The notes beneath the pieces were generated by a model that was given only the letters and a program-made list of their open reading frames with translations, made no database searches and was not told where the DNA came from. A stretch of DNA of 39,726 nucleotides, from NCBI GenBank assembly GCA_028716145.1, contig JAQUQL010000004.1, positions 1-39,726 of the forward strand, written 5' to 3'. Shown one piece after another: positions 18,743 through 30,035 of the stretch. The stretch is from Dehalococcoidales bacterium. GTDB taxonomy: Bacteria; Chloroflexota; Dehalococcoidia; Dehalococcoidales; CSSed11-197. Numbering within the stretch: the first letter of the stretch is position 1; each line of letters starts with the position of its first letter. Both the position numbers and the translations under genes were made by a program.

Positions 18743-19602
18743 TCCAGACTCTCTTCCTTTAACTCCCTGGTATAATTTACCCTGTATAGTGTAAGCCCTT
18801 TTGCCGGTGCAGTCGGCTGAGCCAGCCCTACTGTCCGAGCATTCATTATATCTTTTAAGTCCTCCGGCGTCATCTGCCTGCGCCCGATTTTTATTAAAGG
18901 TCCAACCGTATTTCTTACCTGATGAGGCAAGAATGCATTGGCCTCTATATTAATTATAACAAGGTCATCCTCTTGTTGCCGAATGACCCCCGCTCTAATA
19001 ACACGGCGGGTGGTAGATCTGAGCGATTCTGCAGGTGATGCGAATGAAGCAAAATCATGCGTTCCTTCCAGATAACCGCATGCTGCATCCATGGCTTCCA
19101 CATCCAGTTCTCCCCTCACCAAAACCGTGTAAGCTTCTCTGATCGGGGAACGAGAGCCCCGATTGATGATGCAGTATCTATAGCTACGACTTATTGCCCT
19201 GCGCCTGACATCAAAACCTTCACGAACCCGGTAGGCTTCTATAACTGATATATCATCCGGAAGGTGAAAATTCATGCCGCCGATGTAGTCTCTGGTTTTG
19301 AGACAGGCAGAAGTTTTAAACGAAATCACCTGGCCTAATGCATGCACACCACTGTCAGTGCGGCTCGAACCATAAACCCGGCTGAAATTTCCGGTAAGCT
19401 TTTCCAGTGCGTTTTCAAGCTCTCCCTGTATGGTCGGAAGGTTCTTTTGCAGCTGAAAGCCGGCATAACGAGTGCCATCATATTCAACCACCAGCACAAA
19501 CTGCCGCGTAACTTCCGCACCCATCTGGTCTGCCTGGGCGGAACCGGGAAGACTATAATCGCCCGTAAAAGAATCCGGGCTTTGTAAAAGAGCAAAAACC
19601 AT
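18739..19602 (-). CDS. truA: tRNA pseudouridine synthase A (start uncertain; ATG near 19524 is also possible)
   Basis: VEYDGTRYAGFQLQKNLPTIQGELE, GSSRTDSGVHALGQVISF, FLPHQVRNTVGPLIKIGR. Confidence 0.93.
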   Translation of the reverse strand: MVFALLQSPDSFTGDYSLPGSAQADQMGAEVTRQFVLVVEYDGTRYAGFQLQKNLPTIQGELENALEKLTGNFSRVYGSSRTDSGVHALGQVISFKTSACLKTRDYIGGMNFHLPDDISVIEAYRVREGFDVRRRAISRSYRYCIINRGSRSPIREAYTVLVRGELDVEAMDAACGYLEGTHDFASFASPAESLRSTTRRVIRAGVIRQQEDDLVIINIEANAFLPHQVRNTVGPLIKIGRRQMTPEDLKDIMNARTVGLAQPTAPAKGLTLYRVNYTRELKEESLE

Positions 19603-19604
19603 TA

Positions 19605-19955
19605 TTATACCAGTTCTAATCTTGCCTTTGGCGCACCATCGCCGATACGAATACCAAGCTTGATAATGCGAGTGTATCCTCCGGGTCTTTCCGAATAACG
19701 CTTGGCCAACTCATCGAACAGCTTATCAACAACCTTTTCATCATATACGTAAGCCAGCGCTTTCCTCCTGGCAGCCAGTGTCCCATCTTTGCCCAAGGTT
19801 ATGACACGTTCTGCTATCGGGCGCACTTCCTTAGCTTTAGCCAGCGTGGTATCTACCTTTCCAAAATCAAGCAGATCGGTTACCAGCTTGCGGAAAAGCG
19901 CACGGCGCTGACCCGAATCCCTGCCTAATTTTCTTCCATCTACTTTATGTCTCAT
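19605..19955 (-). CDS. rplQ: 50S ribosomal protein L17
   Basis: [29 protein letters not shown]...[25 protein letters not shown]. Confidence 0.97.
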   Translation of the reverse strand: MRHKVDGRKLGRDSGQRRALFRKLVTDLLDFGKVDTTLAKAKEVRPIAERVITLGKDGTLAARRKALAYVYDEKVVDKLFDELAKRYSERPGGYTRIIKLGIRIGDGAPKARLELV

Positions 19956-19984
19956 GAATCAATCACCTTACGAAGTAATAACTT

Positions 19985-21037
19985 TTATGATAATTCTTCC
20001 GGCTCTTCGTCCTTGTTTGCTTCCGGTTCTTCAGCCTCATCATCTTCTTCTGACGGGACCGAATCTGCTTCCCCGTCCTCCGGTTTAGTTCTCAACCCGC
20101 TGCCACCACCAAGAACCATACCCATTTCTTTCAGCTTATCTTCAACTTCCTTGCGCGACTTAGAGCCGAAATTCCTTAGAGAGGCTACTTCTTCCTCGCT
20201 CATAGTCACCAATTCGCCTACCGTGTTTATATCACCACGTTTAAGACAATTGAGCGCACGAACGGAGAAATTGAGTTGCTCAATGGGCATGTTGTAAATA
20301 TCTTCGGGTATAGTTGCCCTGAAGACCTTTTTTTGGTGTTCAGCGCTTGATGCTGCACCGTATTCAACAAAGGATTCGAGCTGTTCTTTCAGTATATCAG
20401 CAGCCATGCTGACAGCTGTAGCCGGCGTAATGGTTCCATCTGTCCATACTTCCAAATTGAGCCGCTCCTGGCTGATTTCACGCCCGAAGTGCACAGGCTC
20501 GGTGGAGAAGTTAGCCTTTCTAACCGGGCTGTAAACTGCGTCAACTGGTATGGTGCCAACAGGCATGTCTTCTTTGGTTGCTCCTGCCTGATACCCAACC
20601 CCCATTTCAACAGTTAACTCTACGTAAAGCTTACCTTCCGCTGAATCAATGGTTGCCAGACAAAGATCAGGATTTATAACCTCGAAATCCATATTTGGCT
20701 CTATATCAGAGGCATAAACTTTGCCTTCCCCCTGCTTGGACAGTATCAGCTTACCGGGTTGGCCGGAAAGCGGCTTTAACCGCAGATCTTTTACATTCAT
20801 CAGAAAAGCGAGCACGTCTTCTTTGACGAACGGTATGGGAGCAAACTCATGATTGATGCCATCTATCCATACCTGAGTAACCGCTGCGCCAGGTAAATAG
20901 CGCAACATCACACGTCGTAGTGAGTTTCCTACAGTAACACCAAAACCGGTTTCAAACGGTTCGGCAACGAAATGGCCATAATTGGCCTCTTCTTCTATGC
21001 ATTCTATTTTGGGAACAACCAAGCTATACAACCACAA
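19985..21037 (-). CDS. rpoA: DNA-directed RNA polymerase subunit alpha
   Basis: FVAEPFETGFGVTVGNSLRRVMLRYLPGAAVTQVWIDG. Alpha-CTD LNFSVRALNCLKRGDINTVGELVTMSEEEVASLRNFGSKSRKEVEDKLKEMG, then an acidic tail. Confidence 0.97.
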   Translation of the reverse strand: MWLYSLVVPKIECIEEEANYGHFVAEPFETGFGVTVGNSLRRVMLRYLPGAAVTQVWIDGINHEFAPIPFVKEDVLAFLMNVKDLRLKPLSGQPGKLILSKQGEGKVYASDIEPNMDFEVINPDLCLATIDSAEGKLYVELTVEMGVGYQAGATKEDMPVGTIPVDAVYSPVRKANFSTEPVHFGREISQERLNLEVWTDGTITPATAVSMAADILKEQLESFVEYGAASSAEHQKKVFRATIPEDIYNMPIEQLNFSVRALNCLKRGDINTVGELVTMSEEEVASLRNFGSKSRKEVEDKLKEMGMVLGGGSGLRTKPEDGEADSVPSEEDDEAEEPEANKDEEPEELS

Positions 21038-21052
21038 ACCTCCTTAAACCGG

Positions 21053-21676
21053 CTAGCGAGAGTAATATTCAACTACAGCCGCTGTATCAAAACGAATTCC
21101 GACATCTTCGGGAGTCGGCGACGTTACCACCTTGCCCTCCATCTTGGCCTTATCAACACTAAGCCATTGGGGTGTGGTTTTGCTTCCAATATTCTCGGCC
21201 AACTGCTTGAAATAGTTTGCCTTGCGGCTGCCTTCGCGCCATCCGATCAAATCGCCTTCTTTTACCATACAGGAAGGAATATTGGTTTTCTTCCCGTTAA
21301 GTGTTATATGGCCATGACGAACAATCTGTCTAGCCTGAGCAAGAGAATCAGCAAAGCCGAGACGAAATACAGTATTGTCAAGACGCCTTTCCAGTAAAGC
21401 AATAAGGTTATCACCAGTTACCCCTGGCTGCCGGTTGGCTTCAGCAAAGAAACGCCTGAGCTGTTTCTCCATCAGACCGTAACTAAAACGTACTTTTTGT
21501 TTTTCTCTCAACTGTACCCCGCGGTCGCTTATCCGGCGACGGCGTGCAGTTTGTGGCCCGGGAGCCTTTGGCTTTTTATCAAATACACAATGCGTAAGGC
21601 ATTTATCGCCCTTAAGCATAAGTTTTTCACTACTGCGCCGACATAAACGGCAGCGAGCTTCGGTATACCTGGCCAT
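21053..21676 (-). CDS. rpsD: 30S ribosomal protein S4 (zinc-finger, C+ type)
   Basis: [14 protein letters not shown]...[48 protein letters not shown]. Confidence 0.97.
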   Translation of the reverse strand: MARYTEARCRLCRRSSEKLMLKGDKCLTHCVFDKKPKAPGPQTARRRRISDRGVQLREKQKVRFSYGLMEKQLRRFFAEANRQPGVTGDNLIALLERRLDNTVFRLGFADSLAQARQIVRHGHITLNGKKTNIPSCMVKEGDLIGWREGSRKANYFKQLAENIGSKTTPQWLSVDKAKMEGKVVTSPTPEDVGIRFDTAAVVEYYSR

Positions 21677-22065
21677 TAGACCCTCCTCCTTTTACGAGCA
21701 CGGCATCCATTGTGCGGGATTGGAGTTACATCCCTGATGCTGGCTACATTAAGCCCGCTGCTCTGCAGAGAACGTATAGCCGCTTCTCGTCCGCTACCCG
21801 GCCCCTTAACATAAACATGAATCTCTTTCAGCCCATGCTCAATGCCTTTTTTTGCAGCATTTGAACCCGCCAGCTGGGCGGCATAAGGGGTGCTTTTGCG
21901 CGATCCCTTAAAACCGGCCGTCCCGGCTGAAGCTGAAGCGATTACATTACCCTGGGGGTCGGTAAGAGTAATAATTGTATTATTGAAAGTTGCCTGAATA
22001 TAAGCCCGACCCTGCGGTATATTCTTACGCTCTTTCTTCCTGATGCGAGTACGTTTTTTTACCAT
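21676..22065 (-). CDS. rpsK: 30S ribosomal protein S11
   Basis: [46 protein letters not shown]...[16 protein letters not shown]. Confidence 0.98.
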   Translation of the reverse strand: MVKKRTRIRKKERKNIPQGRAYIQATFNNTIITLTDPQGNVIASASAGTAGFKGSRKSTPYAAQLAGSNAAKKGIEHGLKEIHVYVKGPGSGREAAIRSLQSSGLNVASIRDVTPIPHNGCRARKRRRV

Positions 22066-22087
22066 TTTCTCTCCTAGTTAACCTTTA

Positions 22088-22477
22088 CTACTTCTTGGCC
22101 ATGCCGCGGCGCTGCCCTCTACCGGCAACCGTCTTGCGTTCGCCACGCCTGGTGCGAGCATTTGTACGTGTTCGCTGACCACGGGCAGGAAGGTTGCGCC
22201 TGTGACGCATTCCTCTATAACTGCCAATATCCATAAGTCTCTTGATATTGAGGGTGTTTTCCTTGCGCAAATCGCCCTCAACCTTCATACCTTTACCAAT
22301 CGCATCCCTGAGGCGGTTGACTTCCTCCTCGGTAAGATTGCTGACTTCCGTGGTTCGTTCAATCCCGACATCATCCAGAATTTTCAAGCTGGTAGTACGC
22401 CCAATTCCATAAATATATTGCAGCGCTACCCAGGCCTGCTTTGTTCTTGGGATATCAACTCCGGCAATACGTGCCAT
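22088..22477 (-). CDS. rpsM: 30S ribosomal protein S13
   Basis: [28 protein letters not shown]...[28 protein letters not shown]. Confidence 0.98.
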   Translation of the reverse strand: MARIAGVDIPRTKQAWVALQYIYGIGRTTSLKILDDVGIERTTEVSNLTEEEVNRLRDAIGKGMKVEGDLRKENTLNIKRLMDIGSYRGMRHRRNLPARGQRTRTNARTRRGERKTVAGRGQRRGMAKK

Positions 22478-22493
22478 TAAAGCCTCCTCTTAA

Positions 22494-22607
22494 CTAACCC
22501 TGACGCTGCTTGTGTTTGGGATTGGTACAAATCACCCTCACCACACCATGGCGTCTTATTATTTTGCATTTATCACATACCTTTTTTACAGATGCTTTTA
22601 CCTTCAT
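22494..22607 (-). CDS. rpmJ: 50S ribosomal protein L36 (not in the ORF track because of its size)
   Basis: Translated by eye: [37 protein letters not shown]. Confidence 0.95.
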   Translation of the reverse strand: MKVKASVKKVCDKCKIIRRHGVVRVICTNPKHKQRQG

Positions 22608-22627
22608 TGCGCTTTTTCCATCTTCCT

Positions 22628-22846
22628 TTATTTTAGACGATAGGTAATTCTACCACGGGTAAGGTCGTATGGTGAAAGTTCCACCAACACCTTATCACCT
22701 GGCAGAACCCGGATGTAGTGCACCCGGAGCTTACCTGATATATGAGCAAGTACAACATGACCATTTGCCAATTCAACCCTGAAAGTTGCATTGGCAAGGG
22801 CTTCCTGTACTACACCTTCAACTTCTATTGCTTCTTTTTTTGCCAT
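22628..22846 (-). CDS. infA: translation initiation factor IF-1
   Basis: [72 protein letters not shown]. Confidence 0.98.
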   Translation of the reverse strand: MAKKEAIEVEGVVQEALANATFRVELANGHVVLAHISGKLRVHYIRVLPGDKVLVELSPYDLTRGRITYRLK

Positions 22847-22854
22847 TTTCTTCT

Positions 22855-23604
22855 TTACACCGCTGTTAGTATTTCTGCCTGCCCATCACAGATTGCAATG
22901 GTATGCTCAAAATGAGCTGCCAAACTGCCATCAGCAGTATAAACTACCCAGCGATCGTTGCCAACCCTGGTGAGCCATCGGCCATTTGTGACCATGGGTT
23001 CTATAGCAATCGTCATTCCTTTTTTTAATACCAGGCCAGTACCGGCTCTGCCGAAGTTGGGAATCTGCGGATCTTCATGCATATCTCTGCCAATTCCATG
23101 GCCGGTATACTCACGAATCACCGAAAATCCACGGGTCTCGACATATTCCTGTATGGCAGCCGATACATCGCCGATCCGATTGCCATGCCGGGCTGCATCA
23201 ATACCTGCCTGCAGTGAGTCACGAGTGACATCAATGAGCCGAGTGACTTCAGGGCTTACCGCACCAACGGCAACGGTAACAGCGGTATCGCCCTGGAAGC
23301 CGTCTATTTCAAGCCCGAAATCCAGAGAAACGATATCACCTTCCTGTATCACCCGTTCACCAGGTATACCATGCACTATTTCGTTGTTAATAGAAACACA
23401 CAAAGAAGCAGGGAAGCCCTGGTAACCCTTAAAGGTTGGCCTTCCTCCCAGCATCCTTGCTTCTTCATTTGCAATTTCATCCAGCTGGCTGGTTTTCATG
23501 CCAGGCTTTACGCTTTCTGAAAGCTTTTTAAGCACTACAGCAGTGGACCTGCCAGCACGGCGCATAAGTTCCAGCTCGCGGCTGGATTTAATTACTACAG
23601 CCAA
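22855..23604 (-). CDS. map: type I methionine aminopeptidase
   Basis: [55 protein letters not shown]. Confidence 0.97.
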   Translation of the reverse strand: MAVVIKSSRELELMRRAGRSTAVVLKKLSESVKPGMKTSQLDEIANEEARMLGGRPTFKGYQGFPASLCVSINNEIVHGIPGERVIQEGDIVSLDFGLEIDGFQGDTAVTVAVGAVSPEVTRLIDVTRDSLQAGIDAARHGNRIGDVSAAIQEYVETRGFSVIREYTGHGIGRDMHEDPQIPNFGRAGTGLVLKKGMTIAIEPMVTNGRWLTRVGNDRWVVYTADGSLAAHFEHTIAICDGQAEILTAV

Positions 23605-23608
23605 CAGA

Positions 23609-24250
23609 TCACTCCAGCGCCCGAATCATACGCGCGGTAATTTCTTCAACCCCACCTTCACCTTCAACCTCAACCAGTTTACACTGGTTCCTGTAGTAAT
23701 CAATCAGAGGAGCTGTTTCTTTATAATATACTTCCAGCCTTCTGGCAACCGTTTCAGGCTTGTCATCGGTGCGCTGATAAAGCTCGCCTCCGCATCCGGG
23801 GCATCCATCCAAGCAAGGGTTATCGGCGGTGCTGGAAGAATATGGAGACTGGCATTCCCGGCATAGCCACCGGCTGGATAATCTCCGTACCAGTTCCTTT
23901 TGTTCTACCTGTATGTTGACAACTCTGTCTATGGCTTTATTCTGTTTTTCAAGAGCTTCATCCAGAGCTACTGCCTGGATATAGTTACGGGGGAAACCAT
24001 CCAGTATCACCCCTTTTTCATCGCCAATGTCATCCAGTTTATCCAGTATAATCCGGATAGTAATTTCATCCGGAACGAGCTCTCCCCGCTCCATATATCC
24101 CTGTACTTCATTTCCCAGATCGCTCTCTTGTTTTACTGCCTGCCGGAACAGATCTCCCGGAGCAAGATGCTCCAGTTTAAGCTCGCCGGCGACACGTTCG
24201 GCCTGGGTTCCTTTTCCTGCCCCTGGAGGGCCCATAAATATAATATACAT
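23609..24250 (-). CDS. adk: adenylate kinase with zinc-type LID
   Basis: MYIIFMGPPGAGKGTQAERVA, DGFPRNYIQA, LID region CRECQSPY...CPGCGG. Confidence 0.97.
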   Translation of the reverse strand: MYIIFMGPPGAGKGTQAERVAGELKLEHLAPGDLFRQAVKQESDLGNEVQGYMERGELVPDEITIRIILDKLDDIGDEKGVILDGFPRNYIQAVALDEALEKQNKAIDRVVNIQVEQKELVRRLSSRWLCRECQSPYSSSTADNPCLDGCPGCGGELYQRTDDKPETVARRLEVYYKETAPLIDYYRNQCKLVEVEGEGGVEEITARMIRALE

Positions 24251-24268
24251 AATTAAGCCGCGCCAAGC

Positions 24269-25591
24269 CTACTTGATAAAACCTTCATAGCGTCGCATCG
24301 CCAGCTGTGCTTCAAGCTGTTTCATGGTGTCAAGTACAACACCCACCACGATAAGCATACCGAAACTTGAAAGTTGCAAAGTTTGAACGCTGGTAATGGT
24401 TTGGGCAATTATCGGAATTATGGCTATAAATGCCAGGAACAAGGCTCCAGCCCACGTGATGCGATTGATTACACCATTTAAATATTTTTCTGTCTGCTTG
24501 CCCGGCCTAACCCCAGGAACGAAGCCGCCCTGTCTCTGCAATGTACCGGGAAGATCCTGCTGCTGGAATATAACCATCGTATAAAAGAAAGCAAAGAACA
24601 CAACCAGCAGGAAATTCAGCCCCCAGTATATCAGACCAAGAGGCATGCTTGCATTAGCACTGAAAATATTGACTATGTGATTGGCAAAATTTGCCTCTTC
24701 GCCGGTGGGGTTAGCAAAATAGCTCGCCACTATACTGGGGAACATTACAAACGCCATCGCAAAGATCAGCGGAATCATTCCTGCAGTGTTAACTCTTAAG
24801 GGGATGTAAGTCGATCCCGACTGCCGGTACATGCGTCCGCCCTTTACCACACTTTTGGCATATTGAACCGGAATGCGACGGTGGGCTTCAGTAAAAAGAA
24901 CAATAAGGGCTGTGGTTGCAAGGACTATTATGATAAAAGCTGCCAGACCCAAAACCTGGCCCTGTTCTCCGGCAAGTATCCCTTCACCAACCATGCCAGG
25001 TATACCGGAAATGATGCCGGCAAATATAATAATTGAGATTCCATTGCCGATACCATACTGGGTTATCTGTTCACCCAGCCAAACCAAAAACAGAGTACCG
25101 GCCACCATGGCAATGATGATAGAAACAGTGGTAAGTCCATCCGTAGACGCCACTGCTCCATTGGCTTGCAGCAATGCAAGCTGTCCATAGCTGGCAAAAG
25201 CTGCCAGCGGAACCGTAAGCAAATGGGTATACAGATTTATCTTGTTGCGCCCGGCTTCACCTTCCTGGGCAAGCGCCTGAAGTTTGGGAATAACCGGGGT
25301 CATAAGCTGCATAACGATGGTAGAAGTAATATATGGGTATACTCCCATTGCCACTACACTGAAATTCCTCATGGCTCCACCACTGAACAAATCGAACATC
25401 CCTAAAAGGGCGTTGGAACGGAAGAACTCACTGAGTATTTCCGCATTCACACCAGGAACCGGGATGTGCGCAATCAGACGGAAGATAACAAGTGCCCCAA
25501 AAACGACCAGCAGCCTGCGCCGCAAATCCGGCAGGCTGAAGACATCGATCATAGCCTGAAGTAATTTAGGCCTGGACTGCACCTGAGCCAA
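24269..25591 (-). CDS. secY: preprotein translocase subunit SecY (exact start uncertain)
   Basis: FSLPDLRRRLLVVFGALVIFRLIAHIPVPGV, GIYPYI-like and ALAQEGEAGRNKINLYTHLL, IPVQYAKSVVKGGRMYRQSGSTYIPLRVNTAGMIPLIFA. Confidence 0.97.
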   Translation of the reverse strand: MAQVQSRPKLLQAMIDVFSLPDLRRRLLVVFGALVIFRLIAHIPVPGVNAEILSEFFRSNALLGMFDLFSGGAMRNFSVVAMGVYPYITSTIVMQLMTPVIPKLQALAQEGEAGRNKINLYTHLLTVPLAAFASYGQLALLQANGAVASTDGLTTVSIIIAMVAGTLFLVWLGEQITQYGIGNGISIIIFAGIISGIPGMVGEGILAGEQGQVLGLAAFIIIVLATTALIVLFTEAHRRIPVQYAKSVVKGGRMYRQSGSTYIPLRVNTAGMIPLIFAMAFVMFPSIVASYFANPTGEEANFANHIVNIFSANASMPLGLIYWGLNFLLVVFFAFFYTMVIFQQQDLPGTLQRQGGFVPGVRPGKQTEKYLNGVINRITWAGALFLAFIAIIPIIAQTITSVQTLQLSSFGMLIVVGVVLDTMKQLEAQLAMRRYEGFIK

Positions 25592-26036
25592 AAGGAACCT
25601 CCTCTATACTGCCACCGGCGGCTTCTATTTTAGCTTTCGCGGCATCAGAATAATTATTCGCGCTGATTTTCAACGGCCTATCAAGGTCGCCGCGTGCAAG
25701 AATCTTAACTGGTTTGGCAAGCGTTTTTACAAGACCATATTCTAGCAGTTTTTCCAGGCTTACTTCGGAACCTGCTTCGAACACGATCAATTCTTCAACG
25801 TTCACCAGGCTAAACTCGGTTTTAAAAATATTGGTAAAACCACGCTTTCGCGGTAAGCGCTTGATAATAGGTAGCTGACCGCCTTCAAAACCCGGTCTGA
25901 TTTTACAACCCGCACGGGCTTTTTGGCCTTTCATACCACGACATGAATATGTACCATGGCCACTGCCATTACCCCGTCCAACGCGTTTTCTATCTCTTTT
26001 GGAACCGGGAGCCGGTGCTAGCTCGTTCAAATTCAC
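25566..26036 (-). CDS. rplO: 50S ribosomal protein L15
   Basis: [41 protein letters not shown]. Confidence 0.97.
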   Translation of the reverse strand: MNLNELAPAPGSKRDRKRVGRGNGSGHGTYSCRGMKGQKARAGCKIRPGFEGGQLPIIKRLPRKRGFTNIFKTEFSLVNVEELIVFEAGSEVSLEKLLEYGLVKTLAKPVKILARGDLDRPLKISANNYSDAAKAKIEAAGGSIEEVPFGSGAVQA

Positions 26037-26218
26037 TGGCTCGCCTCCTCTATTGTTACTAAATGCCTGACTTTGATTATCATCCCTCTTAAAGACTGGG
26101 AATCATCTTTTACCACACTCTGGTTTAGCTTGTTTAAGCCCAGGGATTTCAACGTTAAGCGCTGGTCCTCGGGATAACCGATAGGACTATGTGTGCAAGT
26201 TATCCTCAACTTAGCCAT
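26033..26218 (-). CDS. rpmD: 50S ribosomal protein L30
   Basis: [56 protein letters not shown]. Confidence 0.95.
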   Translation of the reverse strand: MAKLRITCTHSPIGYPEDQRLTLKSLGLNKLNQSVVKDDSQSLRGMIIKVRHLVTIEEASQ

Positions 26219-26744
26219 TGACCGGCGCCTCCATTTCCATTGCTATCCCCTTCCGTCGGGCAATTTCTGCCTTGGGATCTTTCAACTGGCTCAATGCATA
26301 TACAGTCGCCTTTGCCACATTGATGGGGTTGGAGCTACCCAATGACTTACTCAACACATCTTTAACGCCGGCAGCTTCAACAACTGCCCTGACCGCTCCA
26401 CCAGCTATAATACCGGTACCTGGGGTGGCCGGTTTTAAGAATATAATACTGGCTCCAAGTTTAACAGTGGCTTCACTGGGTATAGTATTACCTTTTAATT
26501 GAACCTTTACTATATTCTTGCGCGCATAAGCTCCAGCTTTGGCTATTGCCGAAGGAACCTCATTGGATTTGGCAAGCCCGACCCCAACATGGCCTGCACC
26601 ATCGCCCACCACTACAAGGGCGTTGAAGCGCATTCGCTTTCCACCCTTTACAACTTTCGAAACCCGGTTGAGGGCGATAAGCTTTTCGTTAAGCACCAGC
26701 TCATCGGGGTTGATTTTTGCCGTTCGCACTTCTTTTTTACTCAC
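26211..26744 (-). CDS. rpsE: 30S ribosomal protein S5
   Basis: [53 protein letters not shown]. Confidence 0.97.
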   Translation of the reverse strand: MSKKEVRTAKINPDELVLNEKLIALNRVSKVVKGGKRMRFNALVVVGDGAGHVGVGLAKSNEVPSAIAKAGAYARKNIVKVQLKGNTIPSEATVKLGASIIFLKPATPGTGIIAGGAVRAVVEAAGVKDVLSKSLGSSNPINVAKATVYALSQLKDPKAEIARRKGIAMEMEAPVNG

Positions 26745-26755
26745 TCCGCACTCCC

Positions 26756-27121
26756 TTAGAACTTAAGTCCCGCTTTGCGGGCGGCTTCTGCCAAAGTTTT
26801 TACTCTGCCGTGATATTTGTATCCACCGCGATCGAAAACAACCTGGGTTATACCTTTTTCACGTGCCTTTTCGGCAATCAGTTCGCCAACCATTTCAGCA
26901 TGTGAACTTTTATTTTTACTTTCAAGCCTGGTTTTCAGCGCCGGGTCCAGTGTAGAAGCAGCCACCAGAGTATGCCCCTGGGAATCATCAATAACCTGAA
27001 CATATATGTGATTCAGGCTGCGAAAAACTGCTAACCTGGGTCTCTCGCTGTTGCCTTTGACCTTACTGCGTACGCGCGCATGCCTTATAATTCTGGCGGC
27101 GCGAGAATTAACTTTGGCCAT
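26756..27121 (-). CDS. rplR: 50S ribosomal protein L18
   Basis: [33 protein letters not shown]...[28 protein letters not shown]. Confidence 0.97.
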   Translation of the reverse strand: MAKVNSRAARIIRHARVRSKVKGNSERPRLAVFRSLNHIYVQVIDDSQGHTLVAASTLDPALKTRLESKNKSSHAEMVGELIAEKAREKGITQVVFDRGGYKYHGRVKTLAEAARKAGLKF

Positions 27122-27675
27122 TATTTCTTACCCCCTACTGCTTTGCCGGCCTTACCCGGTTTAATGCGCACTTTCTCCCCAGCATAGCGCACACCTTTGC
27201 CTTTGTAAGCATCCGGGGGGCGAGATTTCTTAATATCGGCAGCAACCTTTCCGACCATCTCCTTGTCGATACCGGAAACTTTGATTTTGTTGGGATTTTC
27301 CAGGTCAAAGCTGATTCCGGGCTCCGGATCAAAATCAACGGTGTGGGAATAACCCAGCTTTAAGACCAGCTTTTCGCCGGCCTTCTCAGCCCGGTATCCT
27401 ACCCCAACGATTTCGAGATTTTTCTCAAACCCTCGGGAAACACCTTCAACCATGTTGGCAATTAAAGCCCGGGTCAACCCATGCTGGGCACGATGCTCCC
27501 GTGCGTCACTGGGACGGCTCACACTTAATACACCATCTTCCAGCTTTAACTGCATATCCGGATTGATTTTGCGCGCAAGCTCCCCTTTGGGACCTTTGAC
27601 TTTAATCACATTTTCTTTAATTTCAACCAATACCCCCTGGGGTACGGTTATCGGCATTCTTCCAATTCTAGACAT
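27121..27675 (-). CDS. rplF: 50S ribosomal protein L6
   Basis: [33 protein letters not shown]...[26 protein letters not shown]. Confidence 0.97.
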   Translation of the reverse strand: MSRIGRMPITVPQGVLVEIKENVIKVKGPKGELARKINPDMQLKLEDGVLSVSRPSDAREHRAQHGLTRALIANMVEGVSRGFEKNLEIVGVGYRAEKAGEKLVLKLGYSHTVDFDPEPGISFDLENPNKIKVSGIDKEMVGKVAADIKKSRPPDAYKGKGVRYAGEKVRIKPGKAGKAVGGKK

Positions 27676-27693
27676 TCTTAAGACCTCAATATT

Positions 27694-28092
27694 TTACCAG
27701 ATAAATCCGAGTAGTTCGCCGCCAACTCGCTTGCGATAGGCCTCCCGGCCAGTCATAACCCCCCTGGAAGTGGATACAACAGCTATTCCTGCACCACCAT
27801 AAACCTTGGGGATTTGCGTTGAAGGTACATAAACCCTGAGGCCGGGCTTACTTACCCGCTTAAGACCATTTATGAACGGCCGCCTGACGTTATCATATTT
27901 TAGGGTTATGTTAATACGTTGGCTTACTTTTTCCCCTTCAACGTTGTAATCGGTAATAAAACCTTCGTCTTTAAGGATTTTTGCAATAGCTACCTTCATC
28001 TTTGAAGCCGGTATTGCCACGTTTTCATGCTGCACCATATTCGCATTTCTTATGCGGGTCAGCATATCGCTTATTGGATCAGATACTGTCAT
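27694..28092 (-). CDS. rpsH: 30S ribosomal protein S8
   Basis: [46 protein letters not shown]...[17 protein letters not shown]. Confidence 0.97.
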   Translation of the reverse strand: MTVSDPISDMLTRIRNANMVQHENVAIPASKMKVAIAKILKDEGFITDYNVEGEKVSQRINITLKYDNVRRPFINGLKRVSKPGLRVYVPSTQIPKVYGGAGIAVVSTSRGVMTGREAYRKRVGGELLGFIW

Positions 28093-28108
28093 GCATTTTT
28101 CTCCCTGT

Positions 28109-28294
28109 TTACCAGCTTGATTTCGTTACGCCAGGAATTAGTCCACGCGATGCCATCTCTCTGAAACAGATCCGGCAAAGACCAAAATCCCTTATGTAAC
28201 CCCTTGGCCGCCCGCATTTCATGCAACGGGAGTACCCGCGCGATCTGAATTTGGGTGTCCTCTGGGCTTTAATGATCATCGATTTCTTAGCCAT
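28109..28294 (-). CDS. rpsN: 30S ribosomal protein S14 type Z
   Basis: [38 protein letters not shown]. Confidence 0.97.
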   Translation of the reverse strand: MAKKSMIIKAQRTPKFRSRGYSRCMKCGRPRGYIRDFGLCRICFREMASRGLIPGVTKSSW

Positions 28295-28303
28295 ACAATC
28301 TCC

Positions 28304-28846
28304 TTAATTCCTGGCGAAAGGCATGCCCAGCAGTTCCAGAAGCCTTCTGGCTTCTTCATCTGTTTGAGCAGTGGTAACAATTGTCACCTCAAGGCCTCTC
28401 AACTTGTCAACTTTATCAAAATCTATCTCGGGGAACATGATTTGTTCCTTAAAACCGAGTGTGTAATTTCCCTGTCCATCAAAAGCATCGGCGCTAACAC
28501 CCTGAAAATCCCGGATTCTGGGAAGCACTACATTAATTATCTTGCCCAGGAATTCCTGCATTCTGCGCCCACGAAGCGTAACTTTCAGACCAACCGGCAT
28601 TCCTTCGCGCAGCTTGAAGGCCGAAATAGACCGTTTTGAGCGTGTGGTCACCGGGTGCTGCCCGCTGATAGCTGTGAGGTCACTTTCGGCTGCCTCCAGG
28701 GCTTTGGCGTTCTGTATAGCTTCGCCAACCCCGATATTAATCACAACTTTAACCAGCCGTGGCACCTGCATAACATTGCTGTAACCAAACTCACTCATCA
28801 GAGTAGGCGCAGCTTCTTTTTCGTATTTCTCCTTGAGAGCCAACAT
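28304..28846 (-). CDS. rplE: 50S ribosomal protein L5
   Basis: [20 protein letters not shown]...[31 protein letters not shown]. Confidence 0.97.
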   Translation of the reverse strand: MLALKEKYEKEAAPTLMSEFGYSNVMQVPRLVKVVINIGVGEAIQNAKALEAAESDLTAISGQHPVTTRSKRSISAFKLREGMPVGLKVTLRGRRMQEFLGKIINVVLPRIRDFQGVSADAFDGQGNYTLGFKEQIMFPEIDFDKVDKLRGLEVTIVTTAQTDEEARRLLELLGMPFARN

Positions 28847-29158
28847 TTAATCAACAACCTCTTTGCACGATTTGCAATAACGCACTTTTTTGCCATCATC
28901 CAGTATTCGGTAACCCAGGCGTGCCGGCTTATGGCATTTATCACACAGGTACATCACATTGGAGATATCCAGTGATTCTTCCCGCTCGATAATTCCAGCC
29001 TGACGGGCTTGCTTGGTAGGACGTGCATGTTTTTTTACCATGTTGATCCCGTCTACCAGCACACGGGTATCGCCTGGAATCGCCTGGCGTACCTTGCCCT
29101 TTTTTCCTTTATCCTTACCGGCTGTTACCAGCACTGTATCATTCTTTTTAATTTTCAT
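28847..29158 (-). CDS. rplX: 50S ribosomal protein L24 with C-terminal zinc ribbon
   Basis: KKNDTVLVTAGKDKGKKGKVRQ. Two CxxC pairs: CDKCHKPARLGYRILDDGKKVRYCKSC. Confidence 0.96.
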   Translation of the reverse strand: MKIKKNDTVLVTAGKDKGKKGKVRQAIPGDTRVLVDGINMVKKHARPTKQARQAGIIEREESLDISNVMYLCDKCHKPARLGYRILDDGKKVRYCKSCKEVVD

Positions 29159-29163
29159 AATTC

Positions 29164-29532
29164 CTATATCACCTCGGGGGCCAGAGAAAGAATCTTGGTA
29201 TAGTCTTTATCACGTAACTCGCGAGCTACCGGCCCAAATATACGGGTTCCCTTGGGATTATTCTTGTCGGTAAGTATTACGGCTGCATTCTCGTCAAATC
29301 TGATATACGACCCGTCATAACGCTTGTACGGCTCCGTCACGCGTACTACTACTGCCCTGACCACTTCTCCCTTCTTGACCGAAGCATCAGGGATGGCCTT
29401 TTTTACTGAAGCGACGATTATATCGCCGACGCGTGCGCACCTTTTTCCGGAACCGCCGGGAACGTTAATACACATGATCTGGCGAGCACCGGTGTTATCT
29501 GCAACCTTTAAACGAGTTTGTGGCTGTATCAT
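29164..29532 (-). CDS. rplN: 50S ribosomal protein L14
   Basis: [29 protein letters not shown]...[43 protein letters not shown]. Confidence 0.98.
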   Translation of the reverse strand: MIQPQTRLKVADNTGARQIMCINVPGGSGKRCARVGDIIVASVKKAIPDASVKKGEVVRAVVVRVTEPYKRYDGSYIRFDENAAVILTDKNNPKGTRIFGPVARELRDKDYTKILSLAPEVI

Positions 29533-29835
29533 TTATTCTGCCTCTTTGACCTCGGGTACGAGTTCTTCTTCTTTTAATTCTGCTACTTCCTTGCGGGAAA
29601 CCACTTCCAGCAAACGCCAGCGCTTTTCTCTGGAAAGAGGGCGCGTCTCTATAATTTTTACTTTATCGCCAGCCTGGCACTGATTTTCCTCATCGTGGAC
29701 TTTATATTTAATCACCCTGCGAAAAGTCTTATGATACAGAGGGTGGCGCTTTATAACTTCCACTCCGACGATAGCCGTCTTTTCCATTTTGCGGCTGATA
29801 ACAAACCCTATTCTAATCTTTCGTCTGGCTTCCAT
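29533..29835 (-). CDS. rpsQ: 30S ribosomal protein S17 with short acidic tail
   Basis: GFVISRKMEKTAIVGVEVIKRHPLYHKTFRRVIKYKVHDEENQCQAGDKVKIIETRPLSREKRWRLLEVV. Confidence 0.96.
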   Translation of the reverse strand: MEARRKIRIGFVISRKMEKTAIVGVEVIKRHPLYHKTFRRVIKYKVHDEENQCQAGDKVKIIETRPLSREKRWRLLEVVSRKEVAELKEEELVPEVKEAE

Positions 29836-29843
29836 AATGTTTA

Positions 29844-30035
29844 TTATACTCCCAGCTCTCTTTCCCTTTTTATCGTCCTCAGCCGGGCTATCTCCTTTTT
29901 AATCTTGCTTATATCCGATGGGCTTTTCAGTTGTCTGGTAGCAGCTTTAAAACGCATGTCCAGAAGCTCTTTCTGGGCTTCATCCAGCCTTTTTAGCAGT
30001 TCTCCATCGGTCATCTCGCGAACATTAGTTTTCAT
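29844..30035 (-). CDS. rpmC: 50S ribosomal protein L29
   Basis: [55 protein letters not shown]. Confidence 0.96.
   Translation of the reverse strand: MKTNVREMTDGELLKRLDEAQKELLDMRFKAATRQLKSPSDISKIKKEIARLRTIKRERELGV

Noticed and set aside
19947-20297. Plus-strand Ser-rich ORF opposite the rpoA acidic tail
   Set aside because: Antisense of GAA/GAG/GAT-rich codons yields Ser/Pro-rich nonsense. rpoA is clear on the minus strand.
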